A DNA stretch of 64,000 nt from Mediterraneibacter glycyrrhizinilyticus (lineage in GTDB: Bacteria; Bacillota; Clostridia; Lachnospirales; Lachnospiraceae): the NCBI RefSeq assembly GCF_015560805.1, contig NZ_JADMSO010000002.1, positions 248,001-312,000 of the forward strand, written 5' to 3'. The notes beneath the pieces are model-generated. The model did no database searches and had not been told where the DNA came from. It worked only from the letters and a program-made list of their open reading frames with translations. Each line of letters begins with the position of its first letter. Position 1 is the first letter of the stretch. This document shows positions 9,303-17,873 of the stretch, one piece after another. The translations under genes were made by a program, and so were the position numbers.

Positions 9303-10502
9303 GTGTCGACAATTATGGTGATTGCAGGCGGAGATTGGCAGATTGAATTAATAAAAAAAGCAAAAAGTATGGGGCACTATGTTATCTGTTCTAATCTTTA
9401 TAAAGATTCTAAAGGGTTTAAGTATGCTGATCTAGGGGAAGTAGCGGATGTTTTAGACAAACAGAAAAATCTTGAGATTGCGAAAAAACATTCTCCCGAT
9501 GCAGTGATTTCAGATCAAAGTGATATTGCAGTACCAACGGTAGCATTTTTAAATGAACAGTTGAATTTAAGAGGAATTGGAACGAAGAAAGCAGATTTAT
9601 TTACGGATAAATCGCTTCAAAGAAAGTTTTGTAAAGAAAATGATATTTGTGTTCCGGATTTTAAGCTATGTGAAAGCATAGATGATGCTGTTGTTATGCT
9701 TGAAAAATACAAAAAAATCATTATAAAACCAATCGACAGTCAATCGAGTAGAGGGGTATATACCATTACCTCGAGAAAACAATTAGAAGAAAAATATAAA
9801 GATACGATAGGATGGTCTAATCGTAGGAAAGTATTTCTTGCAGAAGAATATGTTGATGGAGCAGAATTTACAATTGATGGATTGGTTATAAACAGTCATC
9901 ATTATCCGTTATGTATTTCGGTAAAAGAGATGTATCCGGAAAATCCTAATATTTCTATGATGCAATCCTATTCCTATACATCAGATAAGTATGATTATGA
10001 TTTGTTGCGAAAAGCAAATAGAGAATTGATAGAGGCAATGGGATTGCCTATGGGACTTACACACTGTGAATATAAGTTTTATAAAGGAAAGTTTTATTTG
10101 ATTGAGGCAGGAGCGCGCGGTGGTGGAAGTAATTTGTCAGGAAAAATAGTTCCATTTATGTCGGGAATAGATAATTACGAATATTTGATAAAAGAGGCAT
10201 TAGGCGAACCTGTAGATGAAGAGTTTGTAAAAAATAAAGAGTTTTCTAAAAAACGATATGTAATCATGAGGTTTTTTGATTTTGGAGAGGGAACGGTAGA
10301 ACATATAGAGGGAATCGAGTTTCTAAAAAATCATCCAATGCTTATCGACTATCAATTAGAGATCAAGGCTGGTGACGAATTAAAGGAACCAGCATATGGG
10401 AGACTTCGTCCTGGACATTTTATTATTGGTGGAGATGACAAGGAAAAAGTTATTGAAGAGATGGAAAAAATATTGCAGAAAATAAAGGTGGTATTCAAGT
10501 GA
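9303..10502 (+). CDS. ATP-grasp carboxylate-amine/thiol ligase-like protein
   Basis: A 399-residue ATP-grasp protein. The N-terminal pre-ATP-grasp Rossmann part (IMVIAGGDWQIELIKKAK) is followed by KPIDSQSSRGVY near residue 141, the nucleotide-binding loop, and LIEAGARGGGSNLS near residue 262, with metal-binding Glu. It is PurK/carbamoyl-phosphate-synthase-like in layout. The start is a GTG with AAGGAG 9 bases upstream. In a glycan locus such enzymes may link an amino acid to a sugar amine or carboxylate; that is inference. The TGA overlaps the next GTG start. Confidence 0.8.
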   Translation: MSTIMVIAGGDWQIELIKKAKSMGHYVICSNLYKDSKGFKYADLGEVADVLDKQKNLEIAKKHSPDAVISDQSDIAVPTVAFLNEQLNLRGIGTKKADLFTDKSLQRKFCKENDICVPDFKLCESIDDAVVMLEKYKKIIIKPIDSQSSRGVYTITSRKQLEEKYKDTIGWSNRRKVFLAEEYVDGAEFTIDGLVINSHHYPLCISVKEMYPENPNISMMQSYSYTSDKYDYDLLRKANRELIEAMGLPMGLTHCEYKFYKGKFYLIEAGARGGGSNLSGKIVPFMSGIDNYEYLIKEALGEPVDEEFVKNKEFSKKRYVIMRFFDFGEGTVEHIEGIEFLKNHPMLIDYQLEIKAGDELKEPAYGRLRPGHFIIGGDDKEKVIEEMEKILQKIKVVFK

Positions 10503-11464
10503 TAAGCAGTGAGGCACAAAGAGAAAAAATAAGTTTTGTAATTCCTTGTTACAATTCAACAAATACAATAGGAAGAGTCGTTCAGGAAATAAAAGAAGTC
10601 ATGAATAACTCAATGAATAAATATGACTATGAGATTATATTAGTGAATGACGGATCTCCGGATGGAACTACATATGATGCAATCCTTGAACTTGTAAAGA
10701 CGGAAAAATATATCAAAGGAGTTAATCTGGCAAGAAATTTCGGACAGCCCTCTGCAGTTATGGCAGCTTTGAATCAAGCAACAGGTGACTATGTGGTTTG
10801 CGGAGATGATGATGGACAGACACCGTTTAATGAACTTGATAAATTGTTTCAAAAGATTGAAGAGGGTTACGATCTGGTTGAAGCAAAATATGCAGTGAGA
10901 GAAAAGCGTTCACTATTTAGAAAGCTAGGTACTGTTTTAAATGAAAGTATGGCCACATGGCTTATTGCGAAGCCACATGGACTCGAATTGACAACATATT
11001 GGGTCACAAGACGTTTTGTTGTAGATCAAATGATCAGCTATCCTAACTCATTTCCCTATTTAGGAGGATTGATGTTGAGAGCCACACAAAATGCTTGTAA
11101 TGTGAATGTAACACATAGAGAGCGGCTATCAGGAAAATCGGGATATAGTTTAAAGAAAATGATTGAACTATGGTTAAATGGTTTTACCTCTTTTTCCATA
11201 AAACCTCTACGTATAGCCACATGGGTTGGAATTATTATCGCTGCCGGCGGATTTCTTTATGGATTGGCGATTATAATTATGAAGCTTGCAGGAGCAGCAG
11301 TAAATGCAGGATATAGTTCCATAATGGCGGTGAATTTGTTCATGTTTGGAGTTCTTTTGTGCTTTATGGGATTGATTGGTGAATATGTAGGGCGAATATA
11401 TATATCCTTAAATAATGCACCGCAATTTGTAATAAAAGACTATCAAGAATCAGATGAAATGTAG
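10499..11464 (+). CDS. Polyprenyl-phosphate glycosyltransferase (GtrB/DPM1-like)
   Basis: A 321-residue GT2 enzyme. SFVIPCYNSTNTI and ILVNDGSPDGT bind the nucleotide, and CGDDDGQTP near residue 99 holds the DxD. Two C-terminal membrane helices (about 240-262 and 274-296) end in EYVGRIY, as in GtrB/ArnC-type transferases that load a sugar onto undecaprenyl phosphate. Such proteins feed GT-C enzymes on the outer face, and three GT-C-like proteins are in this locus. No small GtrA-type flippase was found. The GTG start overlaps the preceding stop. Confidence 0.85.
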   Translation: MISSEAQREKISFVIPCYNSTNTIGRVVQEIKEVMNNSMNKYDYEIILVNDGSPDGTTYDAILELVKTEKYIKGVNLARNFGQPSAVMAALNQATGDYVVCGDDDGQTPFNELDKLFQKIEEGYDLVEAKYAVREKRSLFRKLGTVLNESMATWLIAKPHGLELTTYWVTRRFVVDQMISYPNSFPYLGGLMLRATQNACNVNVTHRERLSGKSGYSLKKMIELWLNGFTSFSIKPLRIATWVGIIIAAGGFLYGLAIIIMKLAGAAVNAGYSSIMAVNLFMFGVLLCFMGLIGEYVGRIYISLNNAPQFVIKDYQESDEM

Positions 11465-11474
11465 GTGGTATTGT

Positions 11475-12476
11475 ATGAGATACGAACGGAAGAGCGAGTA
11501 TGGAGGATATTTACCGCTTGAGTTAAATTCTGGAACTGAAATGTTCGAAAGGTATAGTAAGTATTTAAAAAGATTTAATTCGGTCAAGGCATCTTTTCAA
11601 TATATTATCGAACAAGAAAAACCGTTAAAAATAATGATCCCATATTATTACTGTCCGTCGACGACAGAGGCTTTAAAGCAGAGTGGAGTGGATATTTCAT
11701 TTTATCATATATCCAGTGATTTATGTCCGGAAAAAATTCCTGATGAGAAAGAAAATTTAATATTGCTGGTAGATTATTTCGGGGTAAAGACAGAGGACAT
11801 TTCCAGAATTGCAAAACAATATGAAAAAGCAGCGGTGATTATTGATTATGCACATTCCTTTTTTGCTGAGCCAATATTTCAAAAGAATATATATAATGTA
11901 TATTCCGCGAGAAAATTTTTTGGAGTACCGGATGGATCTTATGTAGTAGCTGAGGGTATTTCAATATCGACACCAGAATTAGCAAATTCTTGTGCGTATG
12001 CCGGATATTTATTGAAAGCATATGAATGTGGAGTAAATGCAGCGTACCATGAAAAAAAAGCAGCAGATCAAATTATTGCAGAACAATATACAGGCATGTC
12101 CAAACTAACAGTTGGTTTACTAAAAAATGTGGATTATGAAAATGTAAAGAATAGAAGAATAAAAAATTATAGAGTTTTACATCAAGAGTTGGGAAATATA
12201 AATGAGTTATTGATTCCGCAAGAATGTCCGGCATATCAATATCCGTTATTGATAAGTGATCATGGAGAAAAAATAAAATCAGAGTTGGTGAAAAAAAAGA
12301 TATTTGTTTCGACATTGTGGAAAGGAAAGGAATTACTGAAAAAGGGAAATGAGTTTGAAATCAACATGTCTGATAACGCTGTATTTTTGCCGATAGACCA
12401 AAGATATGATGAGGAAGACATGAGATTTCTTGCTAATACAGTATTGGAGATGAGGAAAAATATAGCCTATGGATAA
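11475..12476 (+). CDS. DegT/DnrJ-like PLP-dependent protein
   Basis: About 333 residues, shorter than classic sugar aminotransferases. It shows the DegT fold elements IMIPYYYCPSTTEALKQSG, LLVDYFGV and IDYAHSFF (PLP-contacting Asp), and a candidate Schiff-base lysine in YSARKFFGVPDGSYV. I chose the ATG at 11475 because AGGTGG lies 6 bases before it; an ATG at 11454 overlaps the upstream gene more deeply. It may aminate a keto-sugar or related intermediate. Its divergence from the DegT protein at 8120 suggests a different substrate. Confidence 0.72.
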   Translation: MRYERKSEYGGYLPLELNSGTEMFERYSKYLKRFNSVKASFQYIIEQEKPLKIMIPYYYCPSTTEALKQSGVDISFYHISSDLCPEKIPDEKENLILLVDYFGVKTEDISRIAKQYEKAAVIIDYAHSFFAEPIFQKNIYNVYSARKFFGVPDGSYVVAEGISISTPELANSCAYAGYLLKAYECGVNAAYHEKKAADQIIAEQYTGMSKLTVGLLKNVDYENVKNRRIKNYRVLHQELGNINELLIPQECPAYQYPLLISDHGEKIKSELVKKKIFVSTLWKGKELLKKGNEFEINMSDNAVFLPIDQRYDEEDMRFLANTVLEMRKNIAYG

Positions 12477-13527
12477 AAAGCGGAATGTAGCAATTGATCT
12501 TTTACGAGTTATAGCAGCGACATTGATTGTTTTACATCATTACCAACAGGGAGTAGATATTACTTTTGAGCATATAAAGTTTTATGGAGGAACATTTAAT
12601 TTTGCTTATCTTGTTGAACTATTCTTTTTGATTTCAGGTGTAATGGTGTACAAGTCTGTTTTAGATGATCATATAACCTTTAAAGAGTTTATGTCTCGGA
12701 GAACAAATCGTATTATTCCATTACTTGCAATTAGTGTTTTTGTAGAAACGATATTGCGTTATATAAATGATTCCATTATTAACAATGTTGGTTTTTCCCG
12801 TGATTTGTTGGATATTGTGATAAATGCATTAGGACTCCAGTCAATTGGACTGATCCAAACGGAAAGTATAAATCAGCCGACATGGTATTTATCGGTTTTA
12901 CTACTTTGTTATGTCTGGCTATTTGTTTGTACGAAAGTCTCTGAGCGTTTAAAAATTGATAAGTGTTACATGTATCTGTTCATGATGGGGATAGGTATTG
13001 TGACTAATACGTATATGTGGAATACCTTGTTTTTAAATCGCTATGTCAGCAGAGGATACTTTTCATTTTTTGCCGGTGTTCTTCTCGCGGATTATTTTGA
13101 AAGAGTAAGGAAAAATCGTTGCGAACTAGCAAGCTTGATGCTACCGGTTATCTTTTTAGGATTATTAAAAACAAAGCCGCATTTTCTGGAAACAGGAGAT
13201 TTTTATTTTTATACCCTTATGTTGTGGATTCCTGTCTTGATCTTAGTAATGAGATGGATACCAAATCCAAAAAGAGAATGTAGAACACTTTCTTTTTTGG
13301 GGAAAGTATCTTTTGGAGTATATATATGGAATGAGCCGATGAGCTGTGTAAGAAATATTGTGGCGGCATTGTTTGACATTGATTTATGCAAGATAAGTAC
13401 GGTGGTGTGGTTTGTTGTTTTAAGTTGGGCAATGGCAATTTTGTCTTATCTGTTGATTGAAAAGCCCTTTAATAGTTGGTTAAAAAGAAAAAAAACGATC
13501 GAACGAGAAAGGAATGAGAGTATATAG
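12469..13527 (+). CDS. Acyltransferase-3 family membrane protein (OafA-like)
   Basis: A 352-residue integral membrane protein with about ten helices. It opens NVAIDLLRVIAATLIVLHHYQQG, where the His is in the place conserved in acyltransferase-3 proteins. These add acetyl or other acyl groups to surface sugars. The start overlaps the end of the PLP gene by 8 bases, and its TAG overlaps the GTG of the aldolase gene, so the group is one coupled operon. Confidence 0.82.
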   Translation: MDKKRNVAIDLLRVIAATLIVLHHYQQGVDITFEHIKFYGGTFNFAYLVELFFLISGVMVYKSVLDDHITFKEFMSRRTNRIIPLLAISVFVETILRYINDSIINNVGFSRDLLDIVINALGLQSIGLIQTESINQPTWYLSVLLLCYVWLFVCTKVSERLKIDKCYMYLFMMGIGIVTNTYMWNTLFLNRYVSRGYFSFFAGVLLADYFERVRKNRCELASLMLPVIFLGLLKTKPHFLETGDFYFYTLMLWIPVLILVMRWIPNPKRECRTLSFLGKVSFGVYIWNEPMSCVRNIVAALFDIDLCKISTVVWFVVLSWAMAILSYLLIEKPFNSWLKRKKTIERERNESI

Positions 13528-14567
13528 TGAAAATATTAGATACAACAATTCGAGATGGAAGTTATGCAATTGATTTTAAATTTAGTTGTAAAGATGTCCA
13601 AAACCTGGTGGAAAAAGCTGAAAAAATTGGAATAGAGTATATTGAAATTGGTCATGGACAAGGTTTAAATGCGAGTAGTCCTGAGCATGGTATTGCATTG
13701 CAATCGGATGAGGAGTATATGAAAGCTGCAAGAAAAGTTGCAGGTAAGGCAAAATTAGGTTTTTTTTGTATTCCTGGTATTGCACGAATGGAAGATCTTG
13801 AGCTGGCAAAGAAAAACGGAATGGATTTTATACGGATCGGCGTAGCATGTTCTGATTATAAAAAAGCGATACCGTATGTAAAAAAAGGGTGTTATGAAGG
13901 ACTGGAAGTGTTTGTGAATTTTATGAAAACATATGCTTCAGAACCGGAAGAGTTTGCAAAAGCAGCAGCAGAAGTACACAATGTGGGAGCGCGTTGTGTA
14001 TATATCGTAGATTCAGCAGGCAGTATGAGTTCTGATGAGATTGGAAGATATATCGAAAGTACAAGAAGAATGTCCAATGTAGAACTAGGATTTCACGGAC
14101 ATAATAATCTGGGACTTGCAGTAGAAAATACAATTTATTGTGTTTCAAAAGGCATGGACTATGTAGATTGTTCGTTCCAAGGATTGGGAAGAAGTTTAGG
14201 AAACGCTTCATTAGAACAGGTTATCATGTCGTTAGAGCGGAGAGGGTATAATACAGGATTTGATATACCTAGGGTTTTAGAATATGGATATGCAGGATTA
14301 CGGAATATAGTAAGACAGAGTCTTGTAAATCCGTTAGATTATATATGCGGATATGCAGAATTTCATTCTAGTTTTCTAAAAGATATATACAAATGTAGTA
14401 GTCAGAAAGAGGTAGATCCTTTACGTCTTATCGTAGCATATAGTAAGGAAAATAAATTAACGATGAACTATGAAAGATTATGTGAAATAGCAGATTCATT
14501 ACCGAGGGATTTGGAGGACAATCCGTATAGTTTCGCAGAATATTTTTCGGAGATATACAATGATTAG
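13527..14567 (+). CDS. HMGL/DmpG-like aldolase (DRE-TIM metallolyase), first copy
   Basis: A 346-residue TIM-barrel protein of the DRE-TIM superfamily. Arg9-Asp10 in DTTIRDG and the metal-binding His190/His192 in GFHGHNNLG are intact. These residues polarise a pyruvate enolate in 4-hydroxy-2-oxovalerate aldolases. The His that follows RDG-x in DmpG/BphI enzymes is Tyr here (RDGSY), so the acceptor is probably different. It is shorter than full DmpG or isopropylmalate synthase chains and has no regulatory domain. Its neighbours (cytidylyltransferase, KdsC-like phosphatase, second aldolase) suggest that it makes a 3-deoxy-2-keto sugar acid; that is inference. Confidence 0.8.
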   Translation: MKILDTTIRDGSYAIDFKFSCKDVQNLVEKAEKIGIEYIEIGHGQGLNASSPEHGIALQSDEEYMKAARKVAGKAKLGFFCIPGIARMEDLELAKKNGMDFIRIGVACSDYKKAIPYVKKGCYEGLEVFVNFMKTYASEPEEFAKAAAEVHNVGARCVYIVDSAGSMSSDEIGRYIESTRRMSNVELGFHGHNNLGLAVENTIYCVSKGMDYVDCSFQGLGRSLGNASLEQVIMSLERRGYNTGFDIPRVLEYGYAGLRNIVRQSLVNPLDYICGYAEFHSSFLKDIYKCSSQKEVDPLRLIVAYSKENKLTMNYERLCEIADSLPRDLEDNPYSFAEYFSEIYND

Positions 14568-15963
14568 TAATAAGAAAATAAATCCGCTTTTAAAGTCTTC
14601 GATTATCTATATAGTTGCAACCATTATTGGGCAGGGGATGACTTTTTTAGGAATTATCGTTTTTACACGTTTAATGGATCAAAATGACTATGGTTTATAT
14701 AGTACATATTATGCGTATGTTTCAGTTGTGACCGTGTTGATAGGAGCAAATCTTCATTATGCTTTAAATAATGCCTACATTGATAAAAAAAATAGAATAA
14801 AGGAATTTCGTAAATCTGTACTGTGTCTTTCATTTGTGATTATGATATTGAGTTCCGTGGTAGTATTGTTGGCAGGAAAAATACTGTTAAATGAATTTTC
14901 TGTTTTTATTATAGTGATGTTGCTGCTTCATTCCTATGGTTTTTTTGTAATTAATTATAGAATGTATTCGGCAAATATGGAGAATGACTATAAGCGAAAA
15001 CAATGGCTTTTAATATTACCGTATGCATTTCAACTTATAATTCCGATACTTTTTATGCTATTTCTTAGTCAGACTTCTTTTGAGATCCGAGTTATTGGAA
15101 GTACCGTAGGAGTATGTGGGATTGCAGTTCTTCTCTTTATAGAAATGATGAGATATAAAGGGAAATTAATTGATATCAATGATTGGAAATATGCACTTTC
15201 CATAGCGTTACCATCAGTTGTGATGTCTATTTCATATATGCTGATGCAACAATGCGATAAGGTCATGATTACGAATATATGTGGAAGTAGTGATACGGCA
15301 GTATATTCTGTGATTTATTATTTAGGTTATGCGATCATAGCTGTGGATCAAGCTGTCGCGCCGGTTCGACAGGCTTGGATTTATCAGAAATTGGATGAAC
15401 AGGATGTACATGAGGCTGGAAATATCCAAAAGTGGTATTTGGTAGTGATTGCTATCTTAACTACTGGATTGATTATGGCAGGTCCTGAAGTAGTAAAAAT
15501 TATTGCTCCATCTAGTTACTGGCAATTTGAATATATTGTCCCATTTGTTGTAAGTGCCTGCATGATGATGCTTTACAGATTTTATACAGAAATTACTTTG
15601 TTTTATAAAAAAAATATGATTCTATCCATGTGTGTTTGTGTGTGTGCGATTATTAATATCATTTTAAATGCGGTGTTGATTCCAAGAGCAGGTGCCGTGG
15701 CAGCATGTTACACAACAGTTGTTTCTTATTTCTTATTATTCATTTTAACAGGAATCGTTTCAGGAAAATGTATGAAGCATATTTATTCAAAAAAAGTTTT
15801 TTTATGTTTTATTTTATGGATAAGTGGAGTTTCAGTTTTGTCATATACAGTTTATGAGACTATGTGGATTAGATATATTGTATACGGAAGTCTATTAATG
15901 ATCATCTTGATTTATACATATGTAAAAAGAAGTGAATGGAAAGGTGGGATATGGAAAAAATGA
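14560..15963 (+). CDS. Wzx-type polysaccharide flippase
   Basis: A 467-residue membrane protein of the PST/MOP superfamily with about 12-14 helices, beginning LKSSIIYIVATIIGQGMTF and with FTRLMDQNDYGLYSTYYAY, the usual N-terminal text of flippases. It would move the lipid-linked repeat unit across the membrane. It overlaps the aldolase by 8 bases, and its TGA overlaps the next ATG. It marks the locus as a Wzx-dependent assembly pathway; the polymerase is most likely one of the other membrane proteins. Confidence 0.87.
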   Translation: MISNKKINPLLKSSIIYIVATIIGQGMTFLGIIVFTRLMDQNDYGLYSTYYAYVSVVTVLIGANLHYALNNAYIDKKNRIKEFRKSVLCLSFVIMILSSVVVLLAGKILLNEFSVFIIVMLLLHSYGFFVINYRMYSANMENDYKRKQWLLILPYAFQLIIPILFMLFLSQTSFEIRVIGSTVGVCGIAVLLFIEMMRYKGKLIDINDWKYALSIALPSVVMSISYMLMQQCDKVMITNICGSSDTAVYSVIYYLGYAIIAVDQAVAPVRQAWIYQKLDEQDVHEAGNIQKWYLVVIAILTTGLIMAGPEVVKIIAPSSYWQFEYIVPFVVSACMMMLYRFYTEITLFYKKNMILSMCVCVCAIINIILNAVLIPRAGAVAACYTTVVSYFLLFILTGIVSGKCMKHIYSKKVFLCFILWISGVSVLSYTVYETMWIRYIVYGSLLMIILIYTYVKRSEWKGGIWKK

Positions 15964-17072
15964 AAGGGCTTGCTATTATATATGATCCTCATAATCTTTA
16001 TCAATTTCTTTGGTATTACTGTAATAAAGGAAAAATAAAGGAATGGGACGCATTGTGTTTGCCCAATGGATATAAAGGAGAATACATGCATACTTTTTGT
16101 GAGGAATCGGGAGTTTTTTCTAAAATATATAAATATGATACTGATTTTTCCAATATGTCAGGTATGAAAAAAATAAAAGTTATTTTATCTATGTTTGGAC
16201 ACTTTATTATTGGAAAACATAAGGAATTTTGTAAAAAACTTATGAACTCTTATGTAGTGCTAAATGATTATGATGAAATAGTAGTGATTGCAGATGTTGG
16301 AGTAGTTTCAGGGGCCTGTGTTGCATTGGGAGAAGAAAAAGAAATAGTTATTCTTGAGGATGGTATCAATGATTATAGTAATAGACCACGATGGATATCC
16401 AAAGAAAAAATGAAATCGGTATATAATTGGCAAGGATTTTTTTTGGCGAAAATGGGTTACTGTAGTCCTGGGTGGTTTTGGTTTGAGCCAGACCGATACT
16501 GTATAAAGTATTCGAGCCAGCCAGAAAAAATGAAGTATAGGAATTATAAAGAGATCAGACAATTATATACACAGGAAGGTACGGATGAAAAATTGTTTGA
16601 TCATATAGTTAAGAAGATTTATCCGGCAATTCAAAAAATTGATTTTGAAAAGACAGAGGCGGTTTTATTCACCAGATCGTTAGATGATTTTGTAGTGGAT
16701 GATAAAAAATATATAGAGCGTATAGAAAATTATATACAAAGGTCTTATAAAAATATTTTATTAAAAAAACATCCCAGAGAGCAAAGTGTTTATCAATTTG
16801 AAAATGGTATAAAATGTTTGGAAGTTGATAATTCAGTACCAGCCGAAGTTCTACTGCCGTATTTAAAAGGAAAAGATATTATACTGATTACTACAAGCGC
16901 TATTATGTTGTATATGAAAGCATATCAGTTAACATGCAATCTGATATTGTTGGATGGAATGTACGAAGAAAATATGAAGAGTGGGACAAAATATCGCTTA
17001 CTTTGTGATGAAGAGGTGATTGAATATTGCGAGAATTTTGCAGAGGGACATTATATGATCACTACAATATAA
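15960..17072 (+). CDS. GT52/polysialyltransferase-like glycosyltransferase
   Basis: About 370 residues. Visible motifs are ILEDGINDY (EDG at 133-135), LLKKHPRE (HP at 271-272), VPAEVLLP (293-300) and TTSA (311-314). This order, (D/E)DG, then HP, then PxE, then SS/TS, is that of bacterial GT52 and polysialyltransferase proteins, which use CMP-sialic acid. I chose the ATG at 15960, which overlaps the flippase stop (ATGA) and has AAGGTGGG about 11 bases upstream; ATGs at 15951 and 15936 are alternatives. The CMP-sugar synthetase-like gene follows directly, so the donor may be its product. Confidence 0.66.
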   Translation: MKGLAIIYDPHNLYQFLWYYCNKGKIKEWDALCLPNGYKGEYMHTFCEESGVFSKIYKYDTDFSNMSGMKKIKVILSMFGHFIIGKHKEFCKKLMNSYVVLNDYDEIVVIADVGVVSGACVALGEEKEIVILEDGINDYSNRPRWISKEKMKSVYNWQGFFLAKMGYCSPGWFWFEPDRYCIKYSSQPEKMKYRNYKEIRQLYTQEGTDEKLFDHIVKKIYPAIQKIDFEKTEAVLFTRSLDDFVVDDKKYIERIENYIQRSYKNILLKKHPREQSVYQFENGIKCLEVDNSVPAEVLLPYLKGKDIILITTSAIMLYMKAYQLTCNLILLDGMYEENMKSGTKYRLLCDEEVIEYCENFAEGHYMITTI

Positions 17073-17126
17073 AATGGAAAGTACAGATATAACATTCAAT
17101 TATAAAAAGTTGAGGAGTGTGATGAA

Positions 17127-17873
17127 ATGAAAGTACTTGGTGTTATTCCAGCACGGTTTGGATCAGGTAGGCTTCCGGGAAAGCCAATTGCAGATATATG
17201 TGGAAAACCTATGATTTGGTGGGTATATCAAGAAGCTATAAAATGTAAATTGTTAAGTGGAGTAGTAGTTGCGACAGACGATGAGAGAATATATAACGTT
17301 TGTAGAGAATATTCAATGAATGTATTAATGACGAGCAAGAATCACGATACTCCAACCTCCAGACTACATGAAGTATCCATGAAAGCAGATGCAGATTTGT
17401 ATTTGATGTTAATGGGGGATGAACCATTGATTGATAATAACAGTTTTTCGTTAATCATACCTGAAGATATGAATGGATTAGGTAATTGCTATGTTTCTGT
17501 ATTAACAAATGTGATAGAAAAACCATCGGAAGTAATTGATTTTAGTAATCAGAAATGTGTGACTAACGCAAAAAGAGAAGTATTATTAATTTCGAGAAGC
17601 CCGATTCCGTATCCAAAGGGGACATTAGAATTTGAGTATGAAAAAGTAACAGGGATACAGATTTTTTCAAAAGCAGCTTTAGCATTTTATAATAGTACAG
17701 AAAAATCATTGCTAGAAATAGCGGAAGAAAATGATCTGATGAGATTTGTAGAAAATGATATAAAAGTGAAAGCAATTAAATCAGAGTATAAGACAATATC
17801 TGTGGATACGAAGAAAGATCTTGAACTTGTGAGAAAAATAATTAAAGAGAGAAGTGCTTATGAAAAAAAATGA
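17127..17873 (+). CDS. KdsB-like CMP-sugar (3-deoxy-ulosonate) cytidylyltransferase
   Basis: A 248-residue nucleotidyltransferase. The P-loop-like element VIPARFGSGRLPGKP (residues 6-20) binds CTP, and MGDEPLI (96-102) matches the QGDEPLI metal site of KdsB. Length fits KdsB (about 250). KDO itself is a Gram-negative sugar, and this genome looks Gram-positive, so a KDO-like or other ulosonic acid is more likely. The region after TS (residues 69-82, NHDTPTSRLHEV) differs from the usual HxSGTDR motif, which contacts the sugar; this hints at an altered substrate. It overlaps the downstream aldolase by 14 bases. Confidence 0.84.
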   Translation: MKVLGVIPARFGSGRLPGKPIADICGKPMIWWVYQEAIKCKLLSGVVVATDDERIYNVCREYSMNVLMTSKNHDTPTSRLHEVSMKADADLYLMLMGDEPLIDNNSFSLIIPEDMNGLGNCYVSVLTNVIEKPSEVIDFSNQKCVTNAKREVLLISRSPIPYPKGTLEFEYEKVTGIQIFSKAALAFYNSTEKSLLEIAEENDLMRFVENDIKVKAIKSEYKTISVDTKKDLELVRKIIKERSAYEKK

